Origin: Candidatus Bathyarchaeota archaeon | Lineage (GTDB): Archaea; Thermoproteota; Bathyarchaeia; Bathyarchaeales; Bathycorpusculaceae | DNA length: 63,625 nt | Direction of reading: 5' to 3' | NCBI GenBank assembly: GCA_026014585.1 | Contig: JAOZIA010000023.1 | Span: 1-63,625, forward strand | In this document: positions 25,315-34,656 of the stretch, one piece after another | Position numbering within the stretch: position 1 is the stretch's first letter | Layout: the number at the start of each line of letters is the position of its first letter | Made by a program: the position numbers and the translations under genes | The notes under the pieces: model-generated | Told to the model about the DNA's origin: nothing | The model's database searches: none | The model's input: only the letters and a program-made list of their open reading frames with translations

Positions 25315-25626
25315 ATGGAAAACATTTACGCTGCAATGCTCCTTCACAAGGCAGGAAAAGAAATCAACGAAGATGCAGTAACAAAAGTTCTCTCAGCAGC
25401 AGGACTCGAAGTTGATGCAGTTCAAATTAAAGCTCTAGTTGCGTCTCTTAGTGAAGTAAACATTGAGGATGCAATCAAAGCCGCGCCAACAATGATGGCA
25501 GCCGCTCCAGTAGCAGCTCCAGCAGAAGAAAAACCAGCAGCTCCAGCAGAAGAAAAGAAGAAGCCTGAAGACGATAAAGCCAAAGAAGAAGCAGCGCTTG
25601 AAGGATTAGGTGCCCTGTTCGGGTAA
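25315..25626 (+). CDS. rpl12p: ribosomal stalk protein P1 (L12ae)
   Basis: 103 residues: N-terminal helical dimerisation domain (1-60, [20 protein letters not shown]), an Ala/Pro/Glu/Lys hinge (about 62-90) and the conserved C-terminal [13 protein letters not shown] that contacts translation GTPases. GAGGTGAAAAGGT is an excellent Shine-Dalgarno. In most archaea this gene follows L11, L1 and L10; here none of them is adjacent. The leader contains a hairpin GCAGAATcATTCTGC. Confidence 0.95.
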   Translation: MENIYAAMLLHKAGKEINEDAVTKVLSAAGLEVDAVQIKALVASLSEVNIEDAIKAAPTMMAAAPVAAPAEEKPAAPAEEKKKPEDDKAKEEAALEGLGALFG

Positions 25627-25811
25627 TAAATTAACCTCAACCATTTTTTAATTTATTTTTATTTTCTAATTCTTTATTGATTTAGTGTTAAATCTGTTTT
25701 GATTAATTTGCAACAGAAATGCTTCGTTAGAAGAGTCATCATTTGTCTATAGATTAAATATAGAAATGGTGGATAACTTTTTTAAAGTTATTATTTTAAA
25801 TTTATTTATTC

Positions 25812-26045
25812 ATGGAAATTAAAGATAAATTATCGGGTATTGATTGTTTCTTTTTATTTTTGTTTGCAGTTTTTTCCATATTTGCCATATCTTTTAAGAT
25901 GTTTTCAGTCTTTAATAACGGGCTTTTAGCCACCAGCTACTTCGCAGTCCTGATTATTTCAGTTATAGTTTTATCATTTGATTCTGACAGACAAAAAAGG
26001 CGAAAAAGAGCAAACATCAATGCCGCCCTATCGCCACAACAATAG
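25812..26045 (+). CDS. small two-helix membrane protein
   Basis: 77 residues with two hydrophobic helices (about 11-30 and 38-57) and a strongly basic tail (DRQKRRKRANI). ATG 25812 follows an AT-rich promoter-like region. The family is unknown and the protein could be spurious, but the topology obeys the positive-inside rule, which supports a real gene. Confidence 0.45.
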   Translation: MEIKDKLSGIDCFFLFLFAVFSIFAISFKMFSVFNNGLLATSYFAVLIISVIVLSFDSDRQKRRKRANINAALSPQQ

Positions 26046-26091
26046 ACTTTTTGGCACAAACGATGACGTTATTGTTTCCAAGAAATTTTTG

Positions 26092-27264
26092 TTAAGCGTT
26101 TTGGGTTGGCTGAGCTGGCTCTTGCGGTGTTCCCATAGTTTGGTCGGGTTGTGCAAGTTCTGGCGCTGGTTCGGCAGGTTTTGGCTTGTTTCTATCCAAG
26201 AAAAGCTTAATCGCTACTATAGGTACCCAACCGCTAATAATCATAAGTGTCCCTGGGAATCCGCCCAGTTGATGCCCCAGAAGCGGCGAAAGTACCAATA
26301 TAATCTCCGCTAAGAAAGCTTCCCAAATGCCAAATGCCAATGTCATTGCAAAGATTGCTATGTACGCGGTTTTTTTGCCAAATTTTTTGTAGGTTTGCAC
26401 TGCAAGGACGCCTGCAAAAAAGAAGTCGCCCAGTCCTAATCCGCGGAAAGCAAACCCAGCCCATGTTACGGTAACGGGGATGTTGGGTAAGTAAACCAGC
26501 ACTGGCAATCCAAGGTTTGTGAATGTGTGTGCTGCAGCAACCATGGGTCCGCTGAAAACCAAAATGATGTCTAGAATTGTTAGCATAACCGCGAATATCC
26601 CGACGGTTTTCCAGTTAAACAGTGTGCTCAAGTACAATATGATGAGCAGGGCAAATGTGAAGCCGAACATGTCCATCAGAAACGGTGACCAAACCGCTGC
26701 TGTCCACGCATTATAAAACACGTTAAAGAAAACAAACAGTAACAAAAACAGCAGTGCTGGCTGAGCAGCTAAGTACCAGCGGAATTTTTTTGCTTGGTGT
26801 TTCTTTTCTAAGATTAAAGCTGTAAAACAGAACGCTGCGGCAGCAAAGAAGGCTATTGCCCGAACGATTGTCAAGTTATCTGTGACGGGGGCAAAAAGGC
26901 AAACTAATCCAATGATTATACCTGCAATGCCAAATCCGATGGAGACTACTTGTGCGCGTGTCTTGTTTAATCCTGAGAACACGTACGAGAACGTGTATAG
27001 TAGCATTGTGTATGAGCCGAGGAATAGGAGCAGGAAAATGTTTGAGAATATTTGTTCAGGTGCATACGTGGATGTGTAAGCTATCACGGAGATGGCTGCT
27101 GCGATGAACACGACAAGAAGCGCTACATCTTTTGTTTTGAACTCTTTTTCTTCCACTGTTGCCGTTAATCTGCCTTCTACGCGCTTGTTAAGTGCAGTTG
27201 CAACTAGCACGACAATCAAAAGAGCAATCGGCATGGCAACATCAATAGAGGGCATAAGCTTCAC
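26092..27264 (-). CDS. putative GxGD intramembrane aspartyl protease (presenilin/SPP-like)
   Basis: 390 residues, about ten transmembrane helices, and a cytoplasmic Pro/Glu/Gln-rich tail (about 355-390). A helix with an Asp (LTILDIILVFSG) is followed about 55 residues later by GLGLGDFFFAGVLA and finally by a PGTL motif near the last helix. These match in order the YD, GxGD and PAL motifs of presenilin and signal peptide peptidase. The family cleaves peptide bonds within membranes, such as leftover signal peptides. The first motif (LD rather than YD) and PGTL are degenerate, so this is a tentative call; otherwise an uncharacterised polytopic protein. Confidence 0.5.
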   Translation of the reverse strand: MKLMPSIDVAMPIALLIVVLVATALNKRVEGRLTATVEEKEFKTKDVALLVVFIAAAISVIAYTSTYAPEQIFSNIFLLLFLGSYTMLLYTFSYVFSGLNKTRAQVVSIGFGIAGIIIGLVCLFAPVTDNLTIVRAIAFFAAAAFCFTALILEKKHQAKKFRWYLAAQPALLFLLLFVFFNVFYNAWTAAVWSPFLMDMFGFTFALLIILYLSTLFNWKTVGIFAVMLTILDIILVFSGPMVAAAHTFTNLGLPVLVYLPNIPVTVTWAGFAFRGLGLGDFFFAGVLAVQTYKKFGKKTAYIAIFAMTLAFGIWEAFLAEIILVLSPLLGHQLGGFPGTLMIISGWVPIVAIKLFLDRNKPKPAEPAPELAQPDQTMGTPQEPAQPTQNA

Positions 27265-27389
27265 AAATGGTCAAAGCAGTTTTTATCCCTTTACCAAAAA
27301 CAAGGAAAAATAACATGCCAAATGATGGGTTAACTTCACCAATCGCGGCTGGAAGAACCTGTTTTTGAGTTGAAAAATTGCCCTTTGGG

Positions 27390-27448
27390 CTATTAGGAGC
27401 CTCCCCTCTATCGTTTCTGCAATGAGTTTCTATTTGGAGCCTAATAGG
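27390..27448 (-). repeat. dispersed repeat, copy A
   Basis: 59 bp shared with 28702-28756 and, in the other orientation, 60760-60816. Read on the minus strand it has direct repeats AGGCTCCAAATAG and AGGCTCCTAATAG flanking a core AAACTCATTGCAGAA and ATAGAGGGG. It lies 43 bp after the stop codon of the kelch gene. Confidence 0.6.
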
Positions 27449-27490
27449 AATGTTGATACATTGGTTTTAGTTGTTCCCAGTTAGCTCTTT

Positions 27491-28546
27491 TTAGGAGGGT
27501 TTTGAGGTTTTGGCGGGTGCATGCTTGAAATGGTATACTGTTACGCCCATCCCCAAAGTAACCCCTGCTGCTACGGCTGCTCCTGCAACCAAAGTGGTAG
27601 TGTCTGATAGGTTTGAGTTATCACCCGATGAGGTGGATGGTTGCACAAAATTGTAATCTAAAGGTGTGTAAACGTCGATTGATTGTGTGTATTCAAACCA
27701 GTCAACTGGACCGCCTATGCAGTAAATTTTATCGTCCAGTACTGCATGGGCAAAGCTGTAACGTGCCGTGGGCATACTTGCTGCAGAACTCCACGTATCA
27801 GAAGCAACATCATACACAAAAGTAGCATTCAACACACTATCAACAAACCCCTCGCACCCGCCTAAAACATAGATTCTCTCAGGAGCAAACTGCCCCGTCG
27901 TAGCCACGATGCCTGTGCAGGCGTAATACTTAGGTATTTGTGCGCCAGTGCTCCAATTACCCGTTTTGGTATCATAAATGAGGGTGGCTGTGGGGATTAT
28001 AACGTATATTTTCTCGTTAACACTGACAGGTTTCACATCAAGGCTGCTTAGGGAGGTTATTTTTGTCCAAGTATCAGTTGCTGGATCATACTGCTGGATT
28101 TCTTGATTGATTAACACATAAATTTTATTGCCTATAACACAAGCATCTACACTGCTAGATGTGTATGTTAAAGGCTTTTTTGTTTCCCAAGTATCAGTTT
28201 GCGTATCATAAACCTCATTAAGATTTGTCGGCTTATCGGTCAGGTTCTTGCCACCTATCAGATAGATTTTTTCACCTACTGCTGCTATAGCAAAACCTGT
28301 CCTAGGAGTAGGCATAGCAGTCTTATTTATCAACGTGTCAGTTTCCGGGTCATACCTGTAAGTGGAAACCATGTGGAAAATAAATATGTGATCACCCACA
28401 GTAGCGGCCTTAAAGAAAGATAATGGTGGGACGGTGGCTGTTTTGGTTTCCCATACATCACCTGTTGGGGCTGCTGCTGTAATCATTATGCTTAAACCAT
28501 ACATTGCTAAAAGAATAAGACAAGTAACTATCATGCGAAGCTTCAT
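27491..28546 (-). CDS. kelch-repeat surface protein
   Basis: 351 residues: signal peptide (about 1-25), then about six kelch strands of a beta-propeller with repeating VYDTQTDTWETKKPL / KIYVLINQEIQQYDPATDTW patterns (about 30-295), a Ser/Gly/Asp linker and a C-terminal helix (about 316-338) ending VYHFKHAPAKTSKPS. The propeller is outside the cell; such proteins bind ligands or polymers. Two related broken genes lie in the window (16706-16888 and the tail at 28768-28927). The C-terminal anchor is shared with the protein at 16921. Confidence 0.88.
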   Translation of the reverse strand: MKLRMIVTCLILLAMYGLSIMITAAAPTGDVWETKTATVPPLSFFKAATVGDHIFIFHMVSTYRYDPETDTLINKTAMPTPRTGFAIAAVGEKIYLIGGKNLTDKPTNLNEVYDTQTDTWETKKPLTYTSSSVDACVIGNKIYVLINQEIQQYDPATDTWTKITSLSSLDVKPVSVNEKIYVIIPTATLIYDTKTGNWSTGAQIPKYYACTGIVATTGQFAPERIYVLGGCEGFVDSVLNATFVYDVASDTWSSAASMPTARYSFAHAVLDDKIYCIGGPVDWFEYTQSIDVYTPLDYNFVQPSTSSGDNSNLSDTTTLVAGAAVAAGVTLGMGVTVYHFKHAPAKTSKPS

Positions 28547-28701
28547 TTTGTTTCTTCACACTCAAACGTGGGTTTTTGTTTGTTTATAAATTTTTTTTAA
28601 ATCTCGCCATTTGCCAGAAGCTACCTATGCGGTTACGCAACGACAAACACAACCTAAAAATCAACACTTCCACTTTCTTGCCAAACACATTCATCAAGCA
28701 A

Positions 28702-28756
28702 GATGCTATCCCTCTCTATCTTTTCTGCAAGGGTTGGCTATTTGGAGCCTAATAGA
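28702..28756 (-). repeat. dispersed repeat, copy B
   Basis: 55 bp matching copy A over TATTAGGCTCCAAATAG, TTGCAGAA and ATAGAG; the second terminal unit is degenerate. It begins 12 bp after the stop of the surface-protein remnant at 28768-28927, a location like that of copy A. Confidence 0.55.
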
Positions 28757-28767
28757 AATGCTGACTA

Positions 28768-28927
28768 TTAGTGTCTGCGTTTCCTGTAGAGCAATAGGCT
28801 TGTGGCAACTATCACTGTACATGCTATGATGGCTCCCGCAATCAACGCCATTGGGGGGCAACTCTTGATTCTGAGTCGGTGTTGCTGTGGGCGTTGGTGT
28901 AGCAGTGTTCACGGTGAAGATGTGCAC
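28768..28927 (-). pseudogene. frameshifted tail of a surface protein
   Basis: A Thr/Pro stalk (TATPTPTATPTQNQELPP) in one frame is followed, after a run of six G/C at 28853-28858, by a perfect membrane anchor in the next frame (PMALIAGAIIACTVIVATSL then LLYRKRRH and a stop). A one-base slip in the homopolymer separates the two halves. The 5' part of the gene is missing: only a few residues precede the stalk before the neighbouring gene. This is the remnant of a stalked, anchored surface protein. Confidence 0.6.
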
Positions 28928-28929
28928 AG

Positions 28930-29796
28930 TTAAGAGATAACGCCAGTGTTGAAGTAAACGTTGAAGAGTGCAAGCGTTGCCAAAAGAGCTTCCTCAGTGC
29001 GAACCGTAACTGTTCCCTGCTCTGGAACCGTGTTTACCACAAAATCCGCCAGTTTCTCAATGCGTCTGCCCTCTGATTCTGCAATCTCATCTAACCCCCG
29101 CGAAGGCGCACCAAACGCAACCAGAACCTGTCCCGCATTTGCCCAGCGAGCCCCAATTTTTTCTGTAACATCAGCGAAGACGTCGCCGATTTTGCTTGTG
29201 GCAACCACTAAGTCAAACCCGCCAGCGTCAATCACGCGCGAGAAAGATTTGGGTTCAACCTTAACTTGGTAGCTCCAATATGACTGTATATCCTCGCGGT
29301 TTACGGTTTGCACTTCAACTCTGCCGCCTAAATTAACCACTTGCAAGGTTAGGCGCTGATTAACCGTGAATTGATGCTCTCGCAAGAGTGCAGGATGCTC
29401 AACGCCGATGTCCACCATTAAGCCATCCTTAGTTTCTGAAACTACCACGCCGTCGCGGTACTCGCCTACTTTGAGATGTTTGGTTTTGCCGCTCAACGGA
29501 TGGTTTGGCGTACGCAAGGGTGGAAGAATGCCTGCGTATTGTAGGTCAGGTTCGATGCCAAAGAGGGTTTTGCGTAGGTATTGTGGGGTTTCCAGATAGT
29601 TGAGCAGTAATTCGATGAATTGTAGGTTTTTTTTCTGGTTGGCTTTTGGATTGTCGGGGTACAGGATTATTTGGTCAACTCGAAAAATGGCGGCTGCTCT
29701 GCCGATTAAGCCAATTTTAGCGGTTTTTTCCCGCAGGTGTGGTGTGTCAGATATGACTGAGGCTGGAATTGCAATTGAGAGTTTCTTTTTGGGCAA
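28930..29796 (-). CDS. SPOUT-family RNA methyltransferase (COG2106 type)
   Basis: 288 residues from TTG 29796 (AGGAG at good spacing; MPKKKLSIAIPASVISD). A knotted Rossmann fold with an inserted OB-like domain (about 90-160, VGEYRDGVVVSETKDGLMVDIG) is typical of COG2106. The C-terminal part VLVAFGAPSRGLDEIA and FVVNTVPEQGTVTVRTEEALLATLALFN is the SAM-binding knot. The homologues are thought to methylate rRNA; the target base is not known here. A longer reading frame to 29883 exists but would start before the Shine-Dalgarno and close to the TATA element, so it is unlikely. Confidence 0.85.
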   Translation of the reverse strand: MPKKKLSIAIPASVISDTPHLREKTAKIGLIGRAAAIFRVDQIILYPDNPKANQKKNLQFIELLLNYLETPQYLRKTLFGIEPDLQYAGILPPLRTPNHPLSGKTKHLKVGEYRDGVVVSETKDGLMVDIGVEHPALLREHQFTVNQRLTLQVVNLGGRVEVQTVNREDIQSYWSYQVKVEPKSFSRVIDAGGFDLVVATSKIGDVFADVTEKIGARWANAGQVLVAFGAPSRGLDEIAESEGRRIEKLADFVVNTVPEQGTVTVRTEEALLATLALFNVYFNTGVIS

Positions 29797-29858
29797 ATTT
29801 TTTGCTCCTAGATAAGTTTTAATTCGCGGTTTATCGTTGAGCTTAAAAGGCGGAGAAG

Positions 29859-29871
29859 AGATATAAAAACT
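29859..29871. promoter_or_regulatory. TATA box between divergent genes
   Basis: GAGATATAAAAAC reads as TATA elements on both strands, 63 bp before TTG 29796 on the minus strand and about 65 bp before ATG 29935 on the plus strand. One site may serve both directions. Confidence 0.4.
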
Positions 29872-29934
29872 ACGGGTGCCCATGAAGCTTAAATGTTCAC
29901 GGCTCTACCAAAGCCCTCTGGAGATGTAGCATTT

Positions 29935-30129
29935 ATGCGTGCAGACAGACAAGTGCAGTTAATTCTTGCTTTGGCTGTAACTGCAGTATTTGCAGTTTTG
30001 TCTCTAACCTTCGTGTTTAAATTGATTGATTATATTTTATTGCAACAGGTAACAGTCGTGGTCGGCGCAATCTTGGGCTCATTAGTGATTTTAGCAATAG
30101 GAGATAAAGATAATGAAACCACAAACTGA
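29935..30129 (+). CDS. small membrane protein before pgi/pmi
   Basis: 64 residues from ATG 29935, preceded by GGAG at a good distance; the longer frame from 29893 lacks a ribosome binding site. Two hydrophobic helices (about 7-27 and 33-52) and an acidic tail. Its end overlaps the isomerase gene by 17 nt, which suggests a transcriptional and translational unit. No family recognised. Confidence 0.55.
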   Translation: MRADRQVQLILALAVTAVFAVLSLTFVFKLIDYILLQQVTVVVGAILGSLVILAIGDKDNETTN

Positions 30130-31234
30130 AAGTTCCCTTGATAACCTCAAAAAGATTCAAGACCAAGACAAAAGCAACATGCTCTCTTTCTGCATAAACA
30201 TCTCCGCAAATTACCTCCAAGCCTACCAACTGGCAAAAACCATAAAACTATCTTATCCCAAACCAAGCAGCATAATTGTTGCTGGAATGGGTGGCTCTGC
30301 AATAGGCGGCGACCTGCTCAAGGATTGGGCAAAAGACAAAATTGCAGTTCCAATCGAAATAAACCGAGACTATCAACTACCCGCTTACGCTGGCAAGAAA
30401 ACGCTTGTGATTGTAAGTAGCTATTCAGGCGAAACCGAGGAGTCTTTGGGTGCTTTTCTTGACGCAAAAAAACGTGATTGCATGATTTTCTGTGTCAGTT
30501 CTGGAGGTGCATTGTTAAAGTATGCTGAAGCGTTAGGTGTGCCCTTTTTGTGTGTTCCTAAAGGGATGCCGCCGCGGGTTGCGCTTCCATATATGTTGAT
30601 GCCGCTGTTTGTTTGTATGGAGCGGTTGGGTTTGGCATCTGGTGTTTCTGAGGAAGTCGTGGAAGCTGCAGAAGTGCTAAAGCAACTTGCTGATGAATAC
30701 GCCACCGAAGTTGCCTCAAAAGATAACTTGGCAAAAACCTTAGCCTTAAAACTTAACGGCTCGGTTCCAACAATTTACGGGTTTGAAATTTACCGCAGTG
30801 TATCTCAAAGATTCAAACAGCAAATAAACGAAAACTGCAAAAACCCCGCCAAATGGGCAGTATTCCCCGAGCTTAATCATAACGAGATTGTAGGATGGGA
30901 AAACGCTAAAGACACCGCCCATCTCTTCTCAGTTATCTTCATTGAAGACAAGGACGCCTCAAAAGCAATAAAAAGCCGCATATCAGTCACCAAGCAACTG
31001 ATGAAAAACTCAGGAGCAAAAATGCTCCAAATCCAAAGCCAAGGCAAAACAGCGCGGGCAAAAATGCTCTCCGTTATCTGTTTGGGTGATTTTGTAAGTG
31101 TTTATCTTGCAGTTCTAAGAGGAGTTGACCCAACGCCTGTTGAAACCATAAACCAGCTTAAATCAGCTCTTGAAAAGAGCGGTGTAAAAGAGGAGATAGT
31201 TGCGGGTTTGGAGAAATTGGCGGAGAACTGTTAA
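30113..31234 (+). CDS. bifunctional phosphoglucose/phosphomannose isomerase
   Basis: 373 residues with two SIS domains. GMGGSAIGGDLL (about 57-68), SSYSGETEE (about 102-110), ELNHNEIVGW and RGVDPTPVETI are family landmarks; the Thr of the last motif is linked to the mannose activity. It interconverts glucose-6-P and fructose-6-P, and mannose-6-P and fructose-6-P, feeding glycolysis, gluconeogenesis and surface sugar synthesis. It overlaps a small membrane protein gene upstream. Confidence 0.95.
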   Translation: MKPQTESSLDNLKKIQDQDKSNMLSFCINISANYLQAYQLAKTIKLSYPKPSSIIVAGMGGSAIGGDLLKDWAKDKIAVPIEINRDYQLPAYAGKKTLVIVSSYSGETEESLGAFLDAKKRDCMIFCVSSGGALLKYAEALGVPFLCVPKGMPPRVALPYMLMPLFVCMERLGLASGVSEEVVEAAEVLKQLADEYATEVASKDNLAKTLALKLNGSVPTIYGFEIYRSVSQRFKQQINENCKNPAKWAVFPELNHNEIVGWENAKDTAHLFSVIFIEDKDASKAIKSRISVTKQLMKNSGAKMLQIQSQGKTARAKMLSVICLGDFVSVYLAVLRGVDPTPVETINQLKSALEKSGVKEEIVAGLEKLAENC

Positions 31235-31497
31235 TCTGTTTTATCAGGTTTTTCTTGACTGCTTTTTGAGCTAGCGGATTTTATACTTTCTCTTATTTTA
31301 CGTTTATACAAGTAACCTTCCAGAACATACAGCAAGAAAATGATGAAGGGCACCATTAACGCCATGAACAGTGCCGCCCAGAAGACATGAATAATCGTGT
31401 TTTTCTCAAAGTAAATCATCAAGTCCCCTATGACGTTGAAGGCAAAAAAAGCAATAATCAATATCGCCGCTATCACTGGAAGATTACGCTTGTTCAA
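31231..31497 (-). CDS. small two-helix membrane protein
   Basis: 88 residues with two hydrophobic helices (about 5-26 and 36-60) and a charged C-terminal tail (KRKIRESIKSASSKSS). It overlaps the 3' end of the isomerase gene by 4 nt on the other strand. Unknown role. Confidence 0.5.
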   Translation of the reverse strand: MNKRNLPVIAAILIIAFFAFNVIGDLMIYFEKNTIIHVFWAALFMALMVPFIIFLLYVLEGYLYKRKIRESIKSASSKSSQEKPDKTD

Positions 31498-31580
31498 TCA
31501 ATTGAGCCCCACTAGGTTGTGTAAATCCCGCAATGAATTAGAAAGTTAATGAAGCAAGCGGTTATAAGCTTTAAGGCGGG

Positions 31581-32003
31581 CTACTTGTTTTTCAGTTTTT
31601 CTTCCAGCAACAAAAGCAGTTCCTGAGGCTTAACAGGCTTAACTAAGTATGCATCTGCTCCTTCATCAAGAGCTTTAACCCCAGTTTCCAGCGAAGGAAA
31701 CCCTGTAATCATTATCTTCACAGTATTTTTAAGCTGGGTTTTCAGTTTTGCCAGCAAATCGGTTCCATCCATGTCTGGAAGTCTAATGTCAACTAATGTT
31801 AAATCGTAATGTTGTTTTTCAGTTTTTTCTATTGCTTCTTTTCCTGTTTCAGCAACATCGATTTCATAACCGTTCTTTTGGAGAATACGTGTAAAAGTTC
31901 TAAGAATCGATTTATCATCGTCTACTACAAGAATCTTTTTTTTGTGTTCCAATTTTGGTTCCTTCCAGTCCCCATAATTTTTTGTTGTACTAGTGGTGAA
32001 CAA
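31581..32003 (-). CDS. stand-alone response regulator receiver
   Basis: 140 residues from TTG 32003 (AGGAG precedes it). A complete CheY-like receiver: acidic pair DDD (ILVVDDDKS), phospho-acceptor Asp in TLVDIRLPD, Thr/Ser in MITGFPS and Lys in YLVKPVKP. There is no output domain. The N-terminal 25 residues are a polar extension. It faces the TrmB-CBS regulator across 195 bp, suggesting that they act in the same signal pathway. Confidence 0.88.
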   Translation of the reverse strand: MFTTSTTKNYGDWKEPKLEHKKKILVVDDDKSILRTFTRILQKNGYEIDVAETGKEAIEKTEKQHYDLTLVDIRLPDMDGTDLLAKLKTQLKNTVKIMITGFPSLETGVKALDEGADAYLVKPVKPQELLLLLEEKLKNK

Positions 32004-32198
32004 TAAAATTTCTCCTGACAATAGGCTTTTAGCCCTGTACCTTTCCGTTATTGCTATTTGAGTTTTCGAGATTAATAAACGCTATCCTAAAGTTAACATG
32101 CTAAATTATCGCATAAGCGAAAATATGGCTTATTTTTAAGCTTTATATAAACCGTGCTTATCTATTTTTAGTGATTATTGTTTTAAGGGCGAAAATAC

Positions 32199-33890
32199 TT
32201 GAGTCTCAATGAAAAGGACATAACTAAATTTCTGCAGATGCTGGGGCTTTCCAAAAGAGAAATTCAAGTTTACATGTTTCTCGCCAAAAGTGGCGTACAA
32301 TCAACCAGTTTTGTTGCGAAACGGCTAAAAATGGAGCGTGTGCAGGCTTACCGTACCTTCAAAAAACTGCAGGAAAAAGGCTTCATCGAAGCAACACTTG
32401 AGCGGCCAACACGCTTCACTATTGTTCCATTTGAAAATTTAGTTGACAGCTTCATTAACGTAAAAAAGAATGAAGTAAACAACCTGAGCGAGCAAAAACA
32501 GGGGCTACTTGCCGCTTGGCAATCAATTAGTGCTCCAGAATCCGAATACACCCTAGCCAAGTTTTCCATAATCACTGGCAAGAAAAAGATTCATTCAAAA
32601 ATGCTCAGCATGATTGAAGAAGCAAACAATGAGGTCCTAATCTTAACCACTGCGTTGGGTTTAATTCAAGAAGATATTGCTGGCATATTTGATGCTGCAA
32701 TGACAACAAAAGGCAAAAACCTTCAGCTTCAAATAATCACTTCAATAAGCCAAGAAAACCTCAAAGTCGCCGAGCGCCTCGAACGCAGCATAGCTGAAGA
32801 CAAAGTAAACGTTAAAGTCCGCCACCTCAACTTAGACTCCAAATTCTTCCCCCGCTTTCTAATCAAAGATGAGGAAGAAGCTATCCTTTATGCGCCATTT
32901 GGCAATGAGGCGTCAGTTCTTAACTTGGAAGATGAGGGATTGTGGATTAACGATAAAATGTTCAACAGTGTTTTGAAAGCGTTTTTTGGTCAAATGTGGC
33001 ATGTCGGCATTGACGCTTCCAGACGCATTGAAGAGTTAAAAACAGGAATCCCTATGGGCGAAACCGTGGTTATCAAGGATGCAGAGGAAGCTTGGAAAAA
33101 AATAACGCAAGTATTGGAATCAGCACAAGACGATGTTGCCATAATCACATCCTCACAAGGTATCAACAGTCTGGCAGAAAATGACCCCTTAATAAAATTC
33201 TTAAAAAAAGACCTGCAAGTCCGCATCATGGCATCAATTGATTTGGACAATCTGGGACCCGCCCAAAAACTCTCCGCTAACTACCAAATCAAACACGTGC
33301 CAATCAGCTACTTAACCATGATGCTTGTGGACAACAAGCACTTGTTCATGTTCAAAAATCCGCCATTAAATGATGTAGGTAATGAATTCAACGAAGCAAC
33401 ATTTTATCTTATAGATACCTTCTACAGCAGTGACCCAAGCCAGATTGAACGTGTCGCCGAAATGCTCAATGACATTTGGAAACGTGGCATAGAAATCTCT
33501 GAGGTCAGTAACCAAGCAGGCATGAAACTGCCCAGTGTTGAAGTTTCAATTTCAGACACAGCTGAAACGTTGGTTAATGCCCTGCTCGATAACAGCGTAA
33601 ACACTGTGTTATTGATGGAGAACAGTAAACCCATAGGTGTAATTTGTGATCGTGATGTTTTGCGGGAAATTGTGGTTAAACAAAAAGACCCAAGAAAAAC
33701 ACAGGTTAAAAATTTACAGTTTACACCACTTGTTGTTTTAGGTAGTAAAGGCTCCATCACCAGTGCTTTGAAAATCATGAAGGAACGCGGAATGAGCCGC
33801 ATTGCAATGGTAAAGAATGGCCAACTAGTTGGAATGCTCACAGAAGAAGTTGCTCAAAAATCGGTGGCTACCCCAATAAACATTGCATAA
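32199..33890 (+). CDS. TrmB-like regulator with two effector domains and CBS pair
   Basis: 563 residues from TTG 32199. N-terminal winged helix of the TrmB type (LGLSKREIQVYMFLAKSGVQ, about 15-75), then two tandem related phospholipase-D-like/TrmB effector segments (about 115-265 and 285-425: VLILTTALG and VAIITSSQG are parallel starts), then a CBS pair (about 435-555, VLLMENSKPIGVICDRDVLR and MSRIAMVKNGQLVGMLTEE). CBS domains usually sense adenine nucleotides. A DNA-binding protein reporting energy state or sugars is likely. The doubled effector module with CBS is unusual. Confidence 0.78.
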   Translation: MSLNEKDITKFLQMLGLSKREIQVYMFLAKSGVQSTSFVAKRLKMERVQAYRTFKKLQEKGFIEATLERPTRFTIVPFENLVDSFINVKKNEVNNLSEQKQGLLAAWQSISAPESEYTLAKFSIITGKKKIHSKMLSMIEEANNEVLILTTALGLIQEDIAGIFDAAMTTKGKNLQLQIITSISQENLKVAERLERSIAEDKVNVKVRHLNLDSKFFPRFLIKDEEEAILYAPFGNEASVLNLEDEGLWINDKMFNSVLKAFFGQMWHVGIDASRRIEELKTGIPMGETVVIKDAEEAWKKITQVLESAQDDVAIITSSQGINSLAENDPLIKFLKKDLQVRIMASIDLDNLGPAQKLSANYQIKHVPISYLTMMLVDNKHLFMFKNPPLNDVGNEFNEATFYLIDTFYSSDPSQIERVAEMLNDIWKRGIEISEVSNQAGMKLPSVEVSISDTAETLVNALLDNSVNTVLLMENSKPIGVICDRDVLREIVVKQKDPRKTQVKNLQFTPLVVLGSKGSITSALKIMKERGMSRIAMVKNGQLVGMLTEEVAQKSVATPINIA

Positions 33891-33926
33891 CCCCCTTGTT
33901 TTTCTCAAAAAGGTAAACGATATTAA

Positions 33927-34646
<720 letters not shown>

Positions 34647-34656
34647 AAGTGAAATC

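Noticed and set aside
28611-28829. Plus-strand reading frame over the repeat copy B and remnant
   Set aside because: Cys/His-rich random-looking protein lying opposite a recognisable anchor remnant and across a repeat; no ribosome binding site.
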